The notes: a model not told the origin generated them from the letters alone. Shown: positions 29,229 to 39,543, numbered from the stretch's first letter. The stretch is 64,000 bases of DNA from Aquitalea aquatilis (GCF_005155025.1 NZ_CP039731.1:434001-498000); one strand, 5' to 3'. Numbers and translations are program-made.

Positions 29229-29864
29229 TTAACTGCCGTTCTTCTCCGTCTTGCCTGCTTTCTCGCCGATCCTGCCTTCCTGACCGGTCAGCAGCTTGAT
29301 CAGATTGGACTTGTGACGATGAATCACCAGGATGGCAATGATGATGCAAGTACCGAAATACGGCGAAGCCGGGCCGGTGATGAAATAGGCATACACCGGC
29401 ACCATCACGCAGGCGACAATGGCGGATAGCGAAGAAATCTTCACCACAAAGGCCATGAACAGCCAGGTGGCGATGGCCGCCAGCGCCAGCCAGACATTGA
29501 AACCGAACAAGACCCCCACGGCAGTGGCGACGCCCTTGCCGCCCTTGAAGCCGAAGAATACCGGCCACATATGGCCGATCAGCACGGCCAGCGCCGACAT
29601 GGCAATGGCTTGCTCGCCCAGGCCGTAGCGTGGACCAAACCAGGCCGTCAGTGCCACGGCCACCCAGCCCTTGGCCCCGTCACCCAGCAGGGTGAGTACG
29701 GCGGCAATCTTCTTGCCGGAACGCAGGACATTGGTGGCGCCGGGGTTGCCGGAACCATAGCTGCGCGGGTCTGCCATGCCCATGGCTTTGCTTACGATGA
29801 CGGCAAAGGACAGGGAGCCCAGCAGGTAGGCCGCAACAACGAAGGCAAAAGCTGTCGTGGTCAT
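29229..29864 (-). CDS. plsY: Acyl-phosphate glycerol-3-phosphate acyltransferase PlsY
   Basis: A 211-residue inner-membrane enzyme with about five helices that transfers the acyl group from acyl-phosphate to glycerol-3-phosphate, the first step of phospholipid synthesis with PlsX. The three active-site motifs are visible: GSGNPGATN (about residues 37-45), the GDGAKG segment (about 61-66) and FGFKGGKGVAT (about 103-113). The frame remains open far upstream, but MTTTAFAFVVAAYLLGS is the expected start. The C-terminus is extended by about 20 charged residues. Divergent from folB. Confidence 0.96.
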   Translation of the reverse strand: MTTTAFAFVVAAYLLGSLSFAVIVSKAMGMADPRSYGSGNPGATNVLRSGKKIAAVLTLLGDGAKGWVAVALTAWFGPRYGLGEQAIAMSALAVLIGHMWPVFFGFKGGKGVATAVGVLFGFNVWLALAAIATWLFMAFVVKISSLSAIVACVMVPVYAYFITGPASPYFGTCIIIAILVIHRHKSNLIKLLTGQEGRIGEKAGKTEKNGS

Positions 29865-29936
29865 GGTGTATCCATTAGAATAGAAGGCTTCGGATTTTAC
29901 GGTATCGGGCGACAAAGCCCAACTCCCGGCATACAG

Positions 29937-30296
29937 ATGGATATCATTTTCCTGCGCGAAGTGCGCGCTGACACCATTATCGGTGTTTATGAGTGGGAGC
30001 GGAAAAATCCGCAGACCATCGAAATCGACCTGGAAATCGGCATTCCCAGCGAGGTGCCCTGTCACAGCGACAATATCGGCGACACCATCCACTACGGCGT
30101 GGTGGTGGAGCGCTTGCGCAAAGCCCTGTCCGAGCAGCACTTCCTGCTGCTGGAAGCGCTGGCCGAATACATCGCCAAGGTGATCCGCGAAGACTTTGGT
30201 GCACCCTGGGTACAGGTGTCGGTGACCAAGCTGGGCATTCTGCCCGGCGTGCGCCGCGTAGGCGTATTGATCGAGCGCGGCCACCGCCCGCGCTGA
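29937..30296 (+). CDS. folB: Dihydroneopterin aldolase
   Basis: A 119-residue enzyme that cleaves 7,8-dihydroneopterin to 6-hydroxymethyl-dihydropterin and glycolaldehyde in folate synthesis. Conserved features: VRADTIIGVYEWERKNPQ (substrate Glu about residue 21), ALAEYIAKVI and the catalytic Lys in VTKLGILPGVRRVGV (about residue 98). The frame opens upstream within the plsY region, but MDIIFLREV is the natural start. Confidence 0.94.
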   Translation: MDIIFLREVRADTIIGVYEWERKNPQTIEIDLEIGIPSEVPCHSDNIGDTIHYGVVVERLRKALSEQHFLLLEALAEYIAKVIREDFGAPWVQVSVTKLGILPGVRRVGVLIERGHRPR

Positions 30297-30387
30297 GGCT
30301 GGCTCGCCCCGGTATGGGGTGTTGCAACAGATTGACGTTAACGTAACTGTCATGCACCATGCAAGGACCATTTCCGAGGTCCGTCGC

Positions 30388-30816
30388 ATGAGCCAGATCA
30401 GCGTTGCAGAATTCCAGTCCTTGATCGACAGCGAGCTGCCGCTGGTCAAGCTGTTCGGCATGCGTACTGAAGCCATCGGCCATGGCCGCGCCCGCCTGCG
30501 CATGCACTTCAACCCCGACTTGATCCGCCCCGGCGGCACAATTGCCGGCCCGGCGCTGATGGCTCTGGCCGATGCCACCCTCTACGCCGTGGTGCTGGGC
30601 ATGATAGGCAAGGTGGAGCTGGCAGTCACCACCAGCCTGAATATCAACTTCCTGCGCAAACCACCGCAGGCAGATGTGATTGCCGAAGGCCGCATCCTCA
30701 AGCTGGGCAAACGGCTGGCAGTAGGCGAAGTACTGTTGTACTCGGAGGGCAATGACGAGCCAGTTGCCCATGTCACCGGCACCTACTCCATCCCGCCCCA
30801 CCCTGCGATCAAATAA
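30388..30816 (+). CDS. PaaI-type hotdog-fold acyl-CoA thioesterase
   Basis: A 142-residue single hotdog domain (about residues 20-135) with the PaaI/YigI-like signature FNPDLIRPGGTIAGPALMALAD; the HGG of classical PaaI is replaced by RPGG, so the catalytic details may differ. It has VTTSLNINFLRKP in the next strand. The ATG at 30388 follows GAGGT (30376-30380); 23 upstream in-frame codons are unlikely to be translated. It lies 91 bp after folB and may be co-transcribed. The substrate is unknown. Confidence 0.82.
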   Translation: MSQISVAEFQSLIDSELPLVKLFGMRTEAIGHGRARLRMHFNPDLIRPGGTIAGPALMALADATLYAVVLGMIGKVELAVTTSLNINFLRKPPQADVIAEGRILKLGKRLAVGEVLLYSEGNDEPVAHVTGTYSIPPHPAIK

Positions 30817-30853
30817 AACAGCCCCCTGCCGACGACTGTCATGCAGGGGGCTG
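30812..30853 (-). terminator. Rho-independent terminator of the purT-globin unit
   Basis: An 11-bp stem (30819-30829 with 30843-30853) with a 13-base loop; read on the minus strand it is followed by TTTTATTT. It also overlaps the end of the converging thioesterase gene, for which no T-run follows. Confidence 0.8.
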
Positions 30854-30880
30854 ATACAACTGGCCACCAAGGCCTGTTGG

Positions 30881-31267
30881 CTATTCTTCCTGATTGCGCA
30901 TGAAATCCGCCGTGTTGTAGAAGGCTTCCAGCAGCTTGGCCTTGAGCCAGTCTTCCACCAGCAGTTCATTCACTGCCTGAGTCATGCACTGCATCCACTG
31001 GTCACGCATGGGACCATCCACCGCAAACGGCATGTGGCGCATACGCAGGCGCGGATGGCCAAATTTTTCCATGTACAGCCCCGGGCCACCCAGCCAGCCG
31101 GACAGGAACATGAACAGCTTCTCGCGTGAGCCGGCCAGATCAGCCGGATGCATATCGCGCAATACCTTGACCGAAGGGTCGCTATCCATGATGTCGTAGA
31201 AGCGATTGGTGAGCCAGCGCACCACACCTTCGCCCCCCATCAGCTGATAAGGCGTCATATCCTGCAT
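30881..31267 (-). CDS. Group II truncated hemoglobin
   Basis: A 128-residue 2-on-2 globin. Group II features are the B-helix RFYDIM with distal Tyr (B10), the proximal His in HPRLRMRH (about residue 78), the PFAVDGPMRDQW segment with the family Trp (G8, about residue 91) and the GGPGLYMEKFGHPRLR loop. Such globins bind oxygen or nitric oxide and are linked to oxidative or nitrosative stress defence. The frame is open upstream through purT, but the ATG at 31267, two bases after the purT stop, gives the normal globin length. Co-transcription with purT is very likely. Confidence 0.92.
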   Translation of the reverse strand: MQDMTPYQLMGGEGVVRWLTNRFYDIMDSDPSVKVLRDMHPADLAGSREKLFMFLSGWLGGPGLYMEKFGHPRLRMRHMPFAVDGPMRDQWMQCMTQAVNELLVEDWLKAKLLEAFYNTADFMRNQEE

Positions 31268-31269
31268 GC

Positions 31270-32469
31270 TCACCCCTTCACCGGCAGTACCAGCGACGCG
31301 GCCAGACGGGCGCGTTCGCGGGCGGTTTCCACATGATCGGCCTGAGCCACGGCCACACCCATGCGGCGGCGGATAAAGCTTTCCGGCTTGCCAAACAGGC
31401 GCAGATCCGCCCCCGGCACGGCCAGCGCATCGGCCACGCCCTCGAAGGCAATACCCTGCTCTTCCATGCCACCATAGATCACGGCCGAAGCACCGGTGCT
31501 GCGCAGCGTGGCATCCACCGGCAGGCCCAGAATGGCACGGGCATGCAGTTCGAACTCGGAGAAACGTTGGGTCGCCAGCGTTACCAGCCCGGTATCGTGC
31601 GGGCGCGGGCTGACTTCGGAGAACCACACCTGATCGCCCTTGACGAACAATTCCACACCAAACAGGCCACGGCCACCCAGCGCATCGGTCACGGCCTTGG
31701 CCATTTCACGGGCGCGCAGCAAGGCCAGCTCATTCATCGGCTGCGGCTGCCAGCTTTCCACATAATCACCGTTTCTTTGCAGATGGCCGATGGGCTCACA
31801 GAAATGGGTCGCGATGCCACCAGCTCCATCGCTGGCACGTACCGTCAGCAAGGTGATTTCGTAATCGAAATCGATGAAGCCTTCCACAATGACCCGCCCC
31901 TTGTCGACGCGACCGGCACTGACGGCATATTCCCATGCCTTGGCCACATCATCCGGGCCACGCAGCAGCGATTGGCCCTTGCCACTGGACGACATCACCG
32001 GCTTCACCAGGCAGGGGTAGCCGATACCGGCATCAATGGCCTGTTGCAACTCATCCAGCGAGGAGGCAAAGGCAAACGGCGAAGTGGGCAGGCCCAGCTC
32101 GTCTGCCGCCAGGCAGCGGATACCCTCACGGTTCATGGTGAGGTTGGTGGCACGGGCGGTGGGGATCACCTCGGCCAGACCATCCGCCTCGATGCGCAGC
32201 AGCTCTTCGGTGGCGATGGCTTCGATTTCCGGCACGATCAGATGCGGGCGCCGCTGCTCCACCAGGGCACGCAGCGCGGCGGCATCCGCCATGTCGATCA
32301 CATGACTGCTGTGCGCCACCTGCATGGCCGGCGCGTCCGCATAGCGGTCCACCGCGATGGTTTCCACGCCCAGGCGCTGCAGCGCGATGACAACTTCCTT
32401 GCCCAGTTCGCCACTGCCCAGCAGCATGACACGCAGCGCGCTGGCGCTGAGCGGGGTTCCGATACGCAT
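31270..32469 (-). CDS. purT: Formate-dependent phosphoribosylglycinamide formyltransferase
   Basis: A 399-residue ATP-grasp enzyme that makes formyl-GAR from GAR, formate and ATP in purine synthesis, independent of folate. The N-terminal pre-ATP-grasp domain has [19 protein letters not shown] (about residues 16-34); the ATP-grasp core includes [13 protein letters not shown] (about 155-167) and [20 protein letters not shown]. It precedes the truncated globin with only two bases between stop and start. Confidence 0.97.
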   Translation of the reverse strand: MRIGTPLSASALRVMLLGSGELGKEVVIALQRLGVETIAVDRYADAPAMQVAHSSHVIDMADAAALRALVEQRRPHLIVPEIEAIATEELLRIEADGLAEVIPTARATNLTMNREGIRCLAADELGLPTSPFAFASSLDELQQAIDAGIGYPCLVKPVMSSSGKGQSLLRGPDDVAKAWEYAVSAGRVDKGRVIVEGFIDFDYEITLLTVRASDGAGGIATHFCEPIGHLQRNGDYVESWQPQPMNELALLRAREMAKAVTDALGGRGLFGVELFVKGDQVWFSEVSPRPHDTGLVTLATQRFSEFELHARAILGLPVDATLRSTGASAVIYGGMEEQGIAFEGVADALAVPGADLRLFGKPESFIRRRMGVAVAQADHVETARERARLAASLVLPVKG

Positions 32470-32539
32470 GGTCCGTCTCCAGAATGTATAGTCCAGGCGC
32501 GCATTTTATCATCTGTCGCCCGGCTACCGCTGTTCTGGA

Positions 32540-33796
32540 TCAATCCCCCTGAAAACGGAAGGCAATGGCCGGCGTACGACCGCTGATGATTTCCGCCAGC
32601 GCCCGGCCGCTACCCGCGCCTTCCGTCCAGCCCAGCGTGCCATGCCCGGTATTGAGATAGAGATTGGCATAGCGGCTGCGGCCAATCAGCGGCACATTGC
32701 CCGGCGTGGCCGGCCGCAGGCCGCTCCAGAACTCAGCCGCGTCCCAGTCGGCCACATCCGGCATCAGCGCCTGTCCACGCTTGAGCAGGGCCTGACAGCG
32801 CACCGCATTCAGGCTGCTGGAATAACCCGCCAGCTCGGCCGTGCCGGCAATGCGCAGACGCGAGCCCAGCCGGGAGATCACCACCTTGTAGGCTTCGTCG
32901 GTAATGCTGGTGGTTGGCGCGCTGGCCGGGTCGCGCAGCGGCAAGGTGGCGGAATAGCCTTTCCATGGGTAGATCGGCAGGCGGATGCCCAGAGGTGCCG
33001 CCAGCAGCGGTGAATAGCTGCCCAGCGCCAGCACGTAGGCATCGGCAGTCACCCGGCTGTAGTTGCCTGCCGGCAGGTTGACGGAGACGCCGCTGATGCG
33101 CCCGCCGGCGGTTTCCAGCGCGTTGATGCGGGTATTGAAGCGAAACTCCACCCCGGCACGCGCGGCATGTTCGGCCATGGCACAGCTATACAGATGCACA
33201 TCGCCCGATTCGTCCGATGGGCAGTAGCTGGCCCCGGCCAGCGCTGGGGCGATGCCAGCCAGCGCCGGTTCGATGCGCGCCAGTTGTTCGCGACTGATGA
33301 TGTGCTTGTCCATGCCCAGCGCCTGCATCTGGCTGGCGACATGGGCCGCTTCATCCAGCTGCTGCTGGGTATGAAACAAGGACACGATGCCACGGGTCTG
33401 CTGCTGGTAGTCCAGCCCCAGTTCGGCGCGCAGCAGCTGCAGAGTCTCGCGACTATAGCGCCCCAGGGCCAGCATCTGCCGCATATTGTGCTCGGCCCGG
33501 CTGCCACGGCACTCCAGCAGAAATTGCCAGCACCAGCGCCATTGCGTCGGGTCCAGCCGCATGCGAAACAACAGCGGCGCATCATCCCGCAACAGCCACT
33601 TGATGATTTGCCACGGTGCCGACGGATTGGCCCAGGGTTCGGACTGGCTGACCGAAATCTGCCCGCCATTGGCAAAGCTGGTTTCCCGCGCCGGCCCGCA
33701 CGCGCGATCCAGCACCACCACCTCATGCCCTGCCCGGGCCAGAAACCAGGCGGTGGACACCCCCACCACGCCAGACCCCAGCACTGCTACCTTCAT
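32540..33796 (-). CDS. dadA: D-amino acid dehydrogenase, small subunit
   Basis: A 418-residue FAD enzyme that oxidises D-amino acids (mainly D-alanine) to 2-oxo acids and passes electrons to the respiratory chain. The dinucleotide fold GSGVVG is at residues 7-12 and ETSFANGGQISVSQSEPW follows at about 38-55, a DadA hallmark; LNTGHGTLGWTEGAGSGRAL near the C-terminus completes the FAD site. The start at 33796 has GGAG upstream; an upstream in-frame codon at 33895 would add 33 residues without support. No alanine racemase (dadX) or Lrp gene is adjacent. Confidence 0.95.
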   Translation of the reverse strand: MKVAVLGSGVVGVSTAWFLARAGHEVVVLDRACGPARETSFANGGQISVSQSEPWANPSAPWQIIKWLLRDDAPLLFRMRLDPTQWRWCWQFLLECRGSRAEHNMRQMLALGRYSRETLQLLRAELGLDYQQQTRGIVSLFHTQQQLDEAAHVASQMQALGMDKHIISREQLARIEPALAGIAPALAGASYCPSDESGDVHLYSCAMAEHAARAGVEFRFNTRINALETAGGRISGVSVNLPAGNYSRVTADAYVLALGSYSPLLAAPLGIRLPIYPWKGYSATLPLRDPASAPTTSITDEAYKVVISRLGSRLRIAGTAELAGYSSSLNAVRCQALLKRGQALMPDVADWDAAEFWSGLRPATPGNVPLIGRSRYANLYLNTGHGTLGWTEGAGSGRALAEIISGRTPAIAFRFQGD

Positions 33797-33906
33797 GTCG
33801 ACTCCAGCAGACGTGACAACGGGCAAGACGCGCCTGCCCGTTTGGCTAACTCGATTGAGACCCCGGATACTACGCCGCAGCGTAGGCCGGCTCAATGGGA
33901 TGGCTG

Positions 33907-34770
33907 CTACTTTTTTGCCGCGTGCTGGTAAACGGTTTTGCCCTTGAGGTGAAAATAATCCGAGGCAAAATAGAAATTTTCCGAATGGCCGACAAACAGC
34001 AGGCCGTCCGGCTTCAGCAATGGGGCAAATTTTTTCAGCACCGCAAACTGGGTGTCGCGATCAAAGTAGATCATCACATTGCGGCAGAAAATGGCGTCGA
34101 ACTGCTTGCGCAGCGCCCAGTTGTTCTCGATCAGGTTCAGCCGCTGGAAAGTGATCATATTGCGTAATACTGGCTTGGCCTGATAGTTGCCATCCGGCAG
34201 TTTGTCGAAATACTTCTGCGCATGGCCGGGCGGCAGACGGGCGATCTTGTCGTCGGAATAAATGCCCTTGCGACCGGTTTCCAGCACGCTGGTGTCCAGG
34301 TCGGTCGCCACAATGCTGATGCTGGGCTTGTTGGCCAGCGGAAAGGCTTCCAGCGCGGTGATGGCCAGCGAATAAGGCTCCTCGCCGGTAGACGAGGCGG
34401 CACACCAGATGGACAGCTCGCTGGCGCCTGCTGCGCCCCGCTGTTTCAGATGCTCGGCCAGAATGGGGAAATGATGTTCTTCGCGGAAGAAGAAGGTCAG
34501 ATTGGTGGTAAGCGCGTTGACGAACTGCTCAAACTCGCGCTTGCCGGACACCGACTCCAGAAAATCCACATAGGCAGCAAAACTGGCCAGCTTCAACTCG
34601 CGAATACGCCGCACCAGCCGCCCGTACACCATGTCTTTCTTGGACGGATTGAGCGAAATGCCGGCTTCCTTGTAGATCAGTTTGCGGATGCGTTCGAAAT
34701 CGGCATCGCTGAAACTGAACTCGCGATTGAATTCCACCTTGGGCAATACCAGCGGCGGCAATTTATTCAT
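33907..34770 (-). CDS. cheR: Chemotaxis protein methyltransferase CheR
   Basis: A 287-residue SAM-dependent enzyme that methylates glutamates of chemoreceptors. The N-terminal helical domain (DADFERIRKLIYKEAGI, about 22-38) is followed by the catalytic domain with TNLTFFFREEHHFP (about 89-102), the SAM motif CAASSTGEEPYS (about 124-135), FDAIFCRNVMIYF and PDGLLFVGHSENF. No other che genes are adjacent, but a chemoreceptor is encoded at 36440-38320 on the same strand. Confidence 0.95.
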   Translation of the reverse strand: MNKLPPLVLPKVEFNREFSFSDADFERIRKLIYKEAGISLNPSKKDMVYGRLVRRIRELKLASFAAYVDFLESVSGKREFEQFVNALTTNLTFFFREEHHFPILAEHLKQRGAAGASELSIWCAASSTGEEPYSLAITALEAFPLANKPSISIVATDLDTSVLETGRKGIYSDDKIARLPPGHAQKYFDKLPDGNYQAKPVLRNMITFQRLNLIENNWALRKQFDAIFCRNVMIYFDRDTQFAVLKKFAPLLKPDGLLFVGHSENFYFASDYFHLKGKTVYQHAAKK

Positions 34771-34787
34771 CTTGATTTTCCCCGATA

Positions 34788-34817
34788 CAAAAAAACCCGG
34801 AACAGAGTCCGGGTTTT
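34788..34817 (-). terminator. Rho-independent terminator of erpA
   Basis: A 9-10-bp stem (34792-34800/34801 with 34808/34809-34817); on the minus strand it is followed by a run of eight T residues. It sits between erpA and cheR, immediately upstream of the cheR start. Confidence 0.9.
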
Positions 34818-34847
34818 CATTCTACTCCTGTTTGCATTCGCTCCGGT

Positions 34848-35198
34848 TTACACCGAGAAGGACGAACCGCAACCACAAGTCGTGGTGGCGTTCGGATTGC
34901 GAATGACAAACTGGGAGCCTTCCAGGCTTTCCTGATAATCGATCTCGGCACCCACCAGATACTGGTAGCTCATCGGGTCGACCAGGAAAGTGACACCGTC
35001 TCTCTCTATAGCGGTATCGTCCTCATTGGCGATTTCGTCAAATGTAAAACCGTACTGAAAACCGGAGCAGCCACCACCGGTCACGAATACGCGCAGTTTC
35101 AGATCAGGATTGCCCTCTTCCGCGATCAGGTCCAGCACCTTGTTGCAAGCGCTGTCGGTAAAGTTGATCGGGCACGGCATTTCGGTAGTAGCAGACAT
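34848..35198 (-). CDS. erpA: Iron-sulfur cluster insertion protein ErpA
   Basis: A 116-residue A-type carrier that delivers iron-sulfur clusters to target proteins, including isoprenoid synthesis enzymes. The three cluster cysteines are visible in [11 protein letters not shown] (about residue 44) and CGCGSSF near the C-terminus (about 108 and 110). Length and the N-terminal extension fit ErpA rather than IscA, and it stands outside an isc operon. Confidence 0.94.
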   Translation of the reverse strand: MSATTEMPCPINFTDSACNKVLDLIAEEGNPDLKLRVFVTGGGCSGFQYGFTFDEIANEDDTAIERDGVTFLVDPMSYQYLVGAEIDYQESLEGSQFVIRNPNATTTCGCGSSFSV

Positions 35199-35294
35199 GG
35201 TTCACCTCGCAAATCGATTTCGGCCTTGCGGCCATTCACCTACTATTTTAGTCGGATATCGGGGCGAATGGCCAACATTCAATGGCCGAGTGCA

Positions 35295-36338
35295 TCAAGG
35301 CAGCAACGGCACGATGTCCAGACCGGCATTTTCCGGCTGGCCGAACATCAGGTTCATGGTCTGCACCGCCTGGCCGGATGCGCCTTTCACCAGATTGTCC
35401 TCCACCACCAGGATGATCAGCAGATCACCATTACCCGGCCGATGTACCGCGAGGCGCGCGGTATTGGAGCCCCGTACGCTGCGCGTTTCCGGGTGGCTGC
35501 CGGCCGGCAGCACATCGACAAAGGGTTCGCCGGCATAGCGCTGCTCGAACAGCGCCTGGAAATCAGTCGCCATGGCTTCCGGCTTGATGCGGGCATAGAT
35601 GGTGGAATGGATGCCACGAATCATCGGCGTCAGGTGCGGCACGAAAGTCAGCTTGACCGGCGCACCATGAATGGCAGACAGACCCTGCTCGATCTCCGGC
35701 GAATGACGATGGCCCTTCACCGCATAGGCCTTGAAATTGTCACCGGCTTCAGCCAGCAGCGCGCCAACTTCGGCCTTGCGCCCGGCACCGGACACGCCGG
35801 ACTTGCAGTCGGCAATCAGGGTCTGGGTATCGATCAGTTGCTTGCCGCCCTCCAGCAGCGGCAGCAGGCCGAGCTGGACCGAGGTGGGATAGCAGCCGGC
35901 CATGCCCACCAGACGTGCCTGGCGGATGGCTTCGCGGTTGACTTCCGGCAGGCCGTAAACGGCTTCGGCCAGCAGGTCGGTACAGCTGTGCTCCATGGCA
36001 TACCATTGCTGGAATACCGCCGGGTCTTTCAGGCGGAAATCAGCCGCCAGGTCGATGACCTTGACGCCGGCCGCCAGCAACTCGCGCGCCTGAGCCATGG
36101 CCACACCGTGCGGGGTGGCGAAAAACACCACATCGCACTGTGCCAGCGGGGTGTCGTCCGGAGTGGAAAACGCCACGTCCACGCGACCACGCAGGCTGGG
36201 GAACATCTCGGCCACTTTCATGCCCGCTTCCTTGCGCGAGGTAACGGCCACGACTTCGGCACCGGGATGACCGGCCAGAAGACGCAACAGTTCGACACCG
36301 GTATACCCCGTGCCGCCGACGATGCCCACCTTGATCAT
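35295..36338 (-). CDS. argC: N-acetyl-gamma-glutamyl-phosphate reductase
   Basis: A 347-residue enzyme that reduces N-acetylglutamyl-phosphate to the semialdehyde with NADPH in arginine synthesis. The NADP-binding [19 protein letters not shown] (residues 9-27) and the catalytic Cys in [15 protein letters not shown] (about 147-161) are clear, with [11 protein letters not shown] further on. No other arg gene is in the window. I see no recognisable ARG box upstream. Confidence 0.97.
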   Translation of the reverse strand: MIKVGIVGGTGYTGVELLRLLAGHPGAEVVAVTSRKEAGMKVAEMFPSLRGRVDVAFSTPDDTPLAQCDVVFFATPHGVAMAQARELLAAGVKVIDLAADFRLKDPAVFQQWYAMEHSCTDLLAEAVYGLPEVNREAIRQARLVGMAGCYPTSVQLGLLPLLEGGKQLIDTQTLIADCKSGVSGAGRKAEVGALLAEAGDNFKAYAVKGHRHSPEIEQGLSAIHGAPVKLTFVPHLTPMIRGIHSTIYARIKPEAMATDFQALFEQRYAGEPFVDVLPAGSHPETRSVRGSNTARLAVHRPGNGDLLIILVVEDNLVKGASGQAVQTMNLMFGQPENAGLDIVPLLP

Positions 36339-36439
36339 GCTGTACTTCCTTGTATAAATAAACGTCGCAAAAGCGACAGTCTAAGGACTAGCCTTGCGCG
36401 ATGCAACATCGTTCTGGCGCATACATCAGCCGGGCGCAC

Positions 36440-38320
36440 TCACAAGCGGAACTGCGCCACCATGGCTTGCAGATCGGATGACAACCGGTGCAGCTGGGCG
36501 ACGGTCTGCATCGCGCCCTGTACCGCCTGATCGGTTTCCATGGTGGCACGGTTGGCCTGCTCCGCTGCCCGTGCCATTTCGGTGGTGGCCACCGACTGTT
36601 CGCGGGTGGAATCGGCAATATCGTGAATCGAACCCACTACCTGGGCAATCTGGCCCTGAATGCCCGACATATCCTGTGCCACGCTGCGCGAAGCCTCGAC
36701 GCCGCTAGCAACAGAGCGCTGCGTCTCGCTCATGTCGTTCAGTGCGGTACGGATGTCACCATGGGTGGCGTCGATCAACTGGCCGATTTCCACCGTCGCC
36801 TTGGCCGTGCGCTCGGCCAGCTTGCGCACCTCATCCGCCACCACGGCAAAGCCACGACCAGCCTCACCGGCACGTGCCGCTTCGATGGCGGCATTCAGTG
36901 CCAGCAGATTGGTCTGATCGGCAATATCGCGAATCACGCCGATGATGGTATTCATCTGGCCGGAGCGATCACCCAGCGCATTCAGTGCACCGCCCAGACG
37001 GCCCACTTCCTGGGCGATATGGGCAATATCATCCGCCAGTTGGCCAACGGCCTGGGCCGAGTGCTGCGAGGTGGCACCAGTCTGGCTCGCCACTTGCTCG
37101 GCCATGCTGGCATTGTCGGCAATGTGATTGATGCTGACGGTAATCTGTTCGATGGTGGCGGCGGCGGCGCTGGACACCTCGGACTGCCGCTCCGACTGCT
37201 GGCCTACGGTGTGCGTCACCTGTTTCAGGCTGTCCAGCTCGCTATTGAGCGACAAGGCATGTTCGCGCACATCGATGAACATGCGCCGCAAGCTGGCGAC
37301 AAAACGGTTGAAGGCTTCGGCAGTCTGGCCAATCTCATCCTGCTGTTCAACATGCAGCTGATGCGTCAGATCGGCATGACCACTGGAAATCTCCAGCAAG
37401 GCATCACGCAAACGCACCAGACCACGCAGCAGCCGGGTCAGTACCAGTTGGGCCAGCACAATGGCAAGCACGCTGCACAACAAGCCCGCCACGACCAGCG
37501 TGATCAGCAAGCCCTGTAAAGGTGCCAGGATGGCAGCCTTGTCGACCACGCTGCCCAGCACCCAGTCCGAGCCGGGCACCGGTGTCAGCTGCAGGAATAC
37601 CGCACGGCCACCGATCTCGATTTCTTCGCTCTTGCTGCTATCCGTCGCCTGCTGCAGCAAGGCAGCATCCAGCCCTGGCATCACCTCGGCCACCGGTTTG
37701 AGCGTGCTGTCCGCAGCCGGGTGCGCCACAATCCTGCCGCCCCTGGTCGCCAGGAAAGCATAGCCGTCACCACGCAGCCTGATGCCCTGCACCAGGCTGA
37801 TGATCCCTTCCAGCGAAATATCCCCGCCCACCACGCCCTGTAGCTGCTGATTGCGCAGCAAGGGATAAGCCACGGTCACACCGAGCTTCTTGGTGCTGGC
37901 AAAGACATACGGCTCGGTGACGATACCACCACCGGCGGCGGCGGCCTGCTTATACCAGGGGCGCGCTGTCGGGTCATAACCGTCCGGCGCTTTCTTGTCC
38001 GCCTGCTGGTAAACCATGCGCTTGTCGGCATAGCCGGCAAACAGCTGGTCGAACCGCCCTGCCGTCTTGCCCTGCTGCAATTGCGGCAGCACATCGCCCG
38101 TGCTCACCAGCAAGCTGGCCGTTGCCTCCACCGCATCCTTGCGCTGGGCCAGCCAGTTGCCCAGTGCACTGCGATTACCGAGCATGGCCGCGTCCAGTTC
38201 GTGACGCACCCCTTCAATGATTTCCGTGCGCATGCGCTGATAGGACAGCACCGACAATACCGTTACCACGACCACCAGCAAGCTGGCGACAAAGGTCAGC
38301 AAGCGTTGTTTCAAAGACAT
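36440..38320 (-). CDS. Methyl-accepting chemotaxis protein with periplasmic Cache domain
   Basis: A 626-residue chemoreceptor. TM1 is at about residues 8-30, a dCache-like periplasmic sensor domain at about 35-270 ([18 protein letters not shown] is a Cache signature, close to amino-acid-sensing dCache_1 proteins), TM2 at about 275-300, HAMP at about 300-355, and the signalling domain with hairpin tip [20 protein letters not shown] near 490-510. The very end lacks the NWETF-type CheR/CheB tether. The start at 38320 has AGGAAAA upstream; 36 upstream in-frame codons are unsupported. The ligand cannot be told from sequence. Confidence 0.93.
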   Translation of the reverse strand: MSLKQRLLTFVASLLVVVVTVLSVLSYQRMRTEIIEGVRHELDAAMLGNRSALGNWLAQRKDAVEATASLLVSTGDVLPQLQQGKTAGRFDQLFAGYADKRMVYQQADKKAPDGYDPTARPWYKQAAAAGGGIVTEPYVFASTKKLGVTVAYPLLRNQQLQGVVGGDISLEGIISLVQGIRLRGDGYAFLATRGGRIVAHPAADSTLKPVAEVMPGLDAALLQQATDSSKSEEIEIGGRAVFLQLTPVPGSDWVLGSVVDKAAILAPLQGLLITLVVAGLLCSVLAIVLAQLVLTRLLRGLVRLRDALLEISSGHADLTHQLHVEQQDEIGQTAEAFNRFVASLRRMFIDVREHALSLNSELDSLKQVTHTVGQQSERQSEVSSAAAATIEQITVSINHIADNASMAEQVASQTGATSQHSAQAVGQLADDIAHIAQEVGRLGGALNALGDRSGQMNTIIGVIRDIADQTNLLALNAAIEAARAGEAGRGFAVVADEVRKLAERTAKATVEIGQLIDATHGDIRTALNDMSETQRSVASGVEASRSVAQDMSGIQGQIAQVVGSIHDIADSTREQSVATTEMARAAEQANRATMETDQAVQGAMQTVAQLHRLSSDLQAMVAQFRL

Positions 38321-38671
38321 CTGGTTTTCCTGTTGATCAACTTGTTGGCAGGTAACATGGGGCCCCTGCCAACTTGGCCGGCAGCAACAGCCAGGCCATG
38401 AAAAGGCGGCCACCTTACACCGAGACACGGTAAGGGTAAACCTGTTAAACCCTGCGGCATTTTCTTTGTAAACTAATTAATTTAAATGACACTTTAAAGA
38501 CATTAATATGAATATGGTCTTATCTGTCAGGAAAAACAGTGGGAAACAGGAGTAGAGCAACAGGAGAACAGCCGACGGGAGAGGCCACTAGCCCCAAGCG
38601 GGAAGATGGGGACGGTGAAAATAGAAAAAGCCGCCCGAGGGCGGCTTTTCTGAAAACAGTAAACCTTGCGA
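38321..38671. other. Intergenic region upstream of the chemoreceptor gene
   Basis: 351 bp without a gene. Next to the mcp start lies an inverted repeat TTGGCAGG (38345-38352) / CCTGCCAA (38365-38372) in the mRNA leader, which could hide or shape the ribosome site. Bases 38465-38525 are strikingly AT-rich (AATTAATTTAAAT) and could hold promoter or nucleoid-protein sites. No flagellar sigma-28 consensus was found. The 3' part carries the rpsI terminator. Confidence 0.5.
38624..38650 (-). terminator. Rho-independent terminator of rplM-rpsI
   Basis: Stem AAAAGCCGCC / GGCGGCTTTT (38626-38635 with 38640-38649), four-base loop and T-run on the minus strand, 22 bp after the rpsI stop. Confidence 0.92.
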
Positions 38672-39064
38672 TTAACGCTTGGAGAACTGCTTGGCACGGC
38701 GAGCTTTACGCAGGCCGACCTTCTTACGTTCAACTTCACGAGCATCGCGGGTAACATAACCTGCAGCCGACAGAGCCGGTTTCAGGATAGTGTCGAAGTC
38801 GATCAGAGCGCGGGTGATACCGTGACGGATCGCACCTGCCTGGCCGGTTTCACCACCACCAACAACATTAACTTTAATGTCGAAGGATTCGAGGTTTTCG
38901 GTCAGAACCAGCGGCTGGCGGATAACCATGCGACCGGTTTCGCGGGCAAAGTATTCGTCAACCGGCTTGCCGTTAACGATGATCTGACCGCTACCCTTTT
39001 GCATGAACACGCGAGCAACGGAGCTCTTGCGACGGCCGGTGCCGTAGTAGTATTTACCGTTCAT
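38672..39064 (-). CDS. rpsI: 30S ribosomal protein S9
   Basis: A 130-residue protein with [15 protein letters not shown] at the start and the basic C-terminal tail ending [11 protein letters not shown], which reaches the P-site tRNA. Ten bases after rplM. Confidence 0.98.
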   Translation of the reverse strand: MNGKYYYGTGRRKSSVARVFMQKGSGQIIVNGKPVDEYFARETGRMVIRQPLVLTENLESFDIKVNVVGGGETGQAGAIRHGITRALIDFDTILKPALSAAGYVTRDAREVERKKVGLRKARRAKQFSKR

Positions 39065-39074
39065 TCTCTATGCC

Positions 39075-39509
39075 TTAAAAACGAAATTCCAGCACTTTGG
39101 GCTGCTGGGCAGTGTGCGGATGTTCGGTACCAGCGTACACCTTGAGCTTCTTGATCATGGCGTAACCCAGCGGACCCTTCGGCAGCATGCCTTTTACGGC
39201 TTTTTCCAGAACGCGCTCCGGGAACTGGTTTTGCAGTTCGGTGAAGTTGCGTTCGTAGATACCACCAGGATAGCCGGAGTGACGGTAGTACTTCTTGTCC
39301 AGCGCTTTGTTACCAGTAACACGCAGTTTGTCAACGTTGACTACGACAATGTAGTCACCAGTATCAACGTGCGGAGTGTATTCCGGCTTGTGCTTGCCAC
39401 GCAGGCGGTGAGCGATTTCGGCGGCGAGGCGACCCAGCACCTTGTCTTCGGCGTCGACCACGAACCACTCGCGCTTAACCTCATGCGGCTTGGCAGAAAA
39501 GGTCTTCAT
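39075..39509 (-). CDS. rplM: 50S ribosomal protein L13
   Basis: A 144-residue protein with family motifs [32 protein letters not shown] and [13 protein letters not shown]. First gene of the rplM-rpsI operon; in E. coli L13 represses its own operon through the mRNA leader, but the leader here is only about 28 bases by promoter prediction. Confidence 0.98.
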   Translation of the reverse strand: MKTFSAKPHEVKREWFVVDAEDKVLGRLAAEIAHRLRGKHKPEYTPHVDTGDYIVVVNVDKLRVTGNKALDKKYYRHSGYPGGIYERNFTELQNQFPERVLEKAVKGMLPKGPLGYAMIKKLKVYAGTEHPHTAQQPKVLEFRF

Positions 39510-39543
39510 GGAACTCTTCCATCGTAATTCTTGAAAGTTACGG

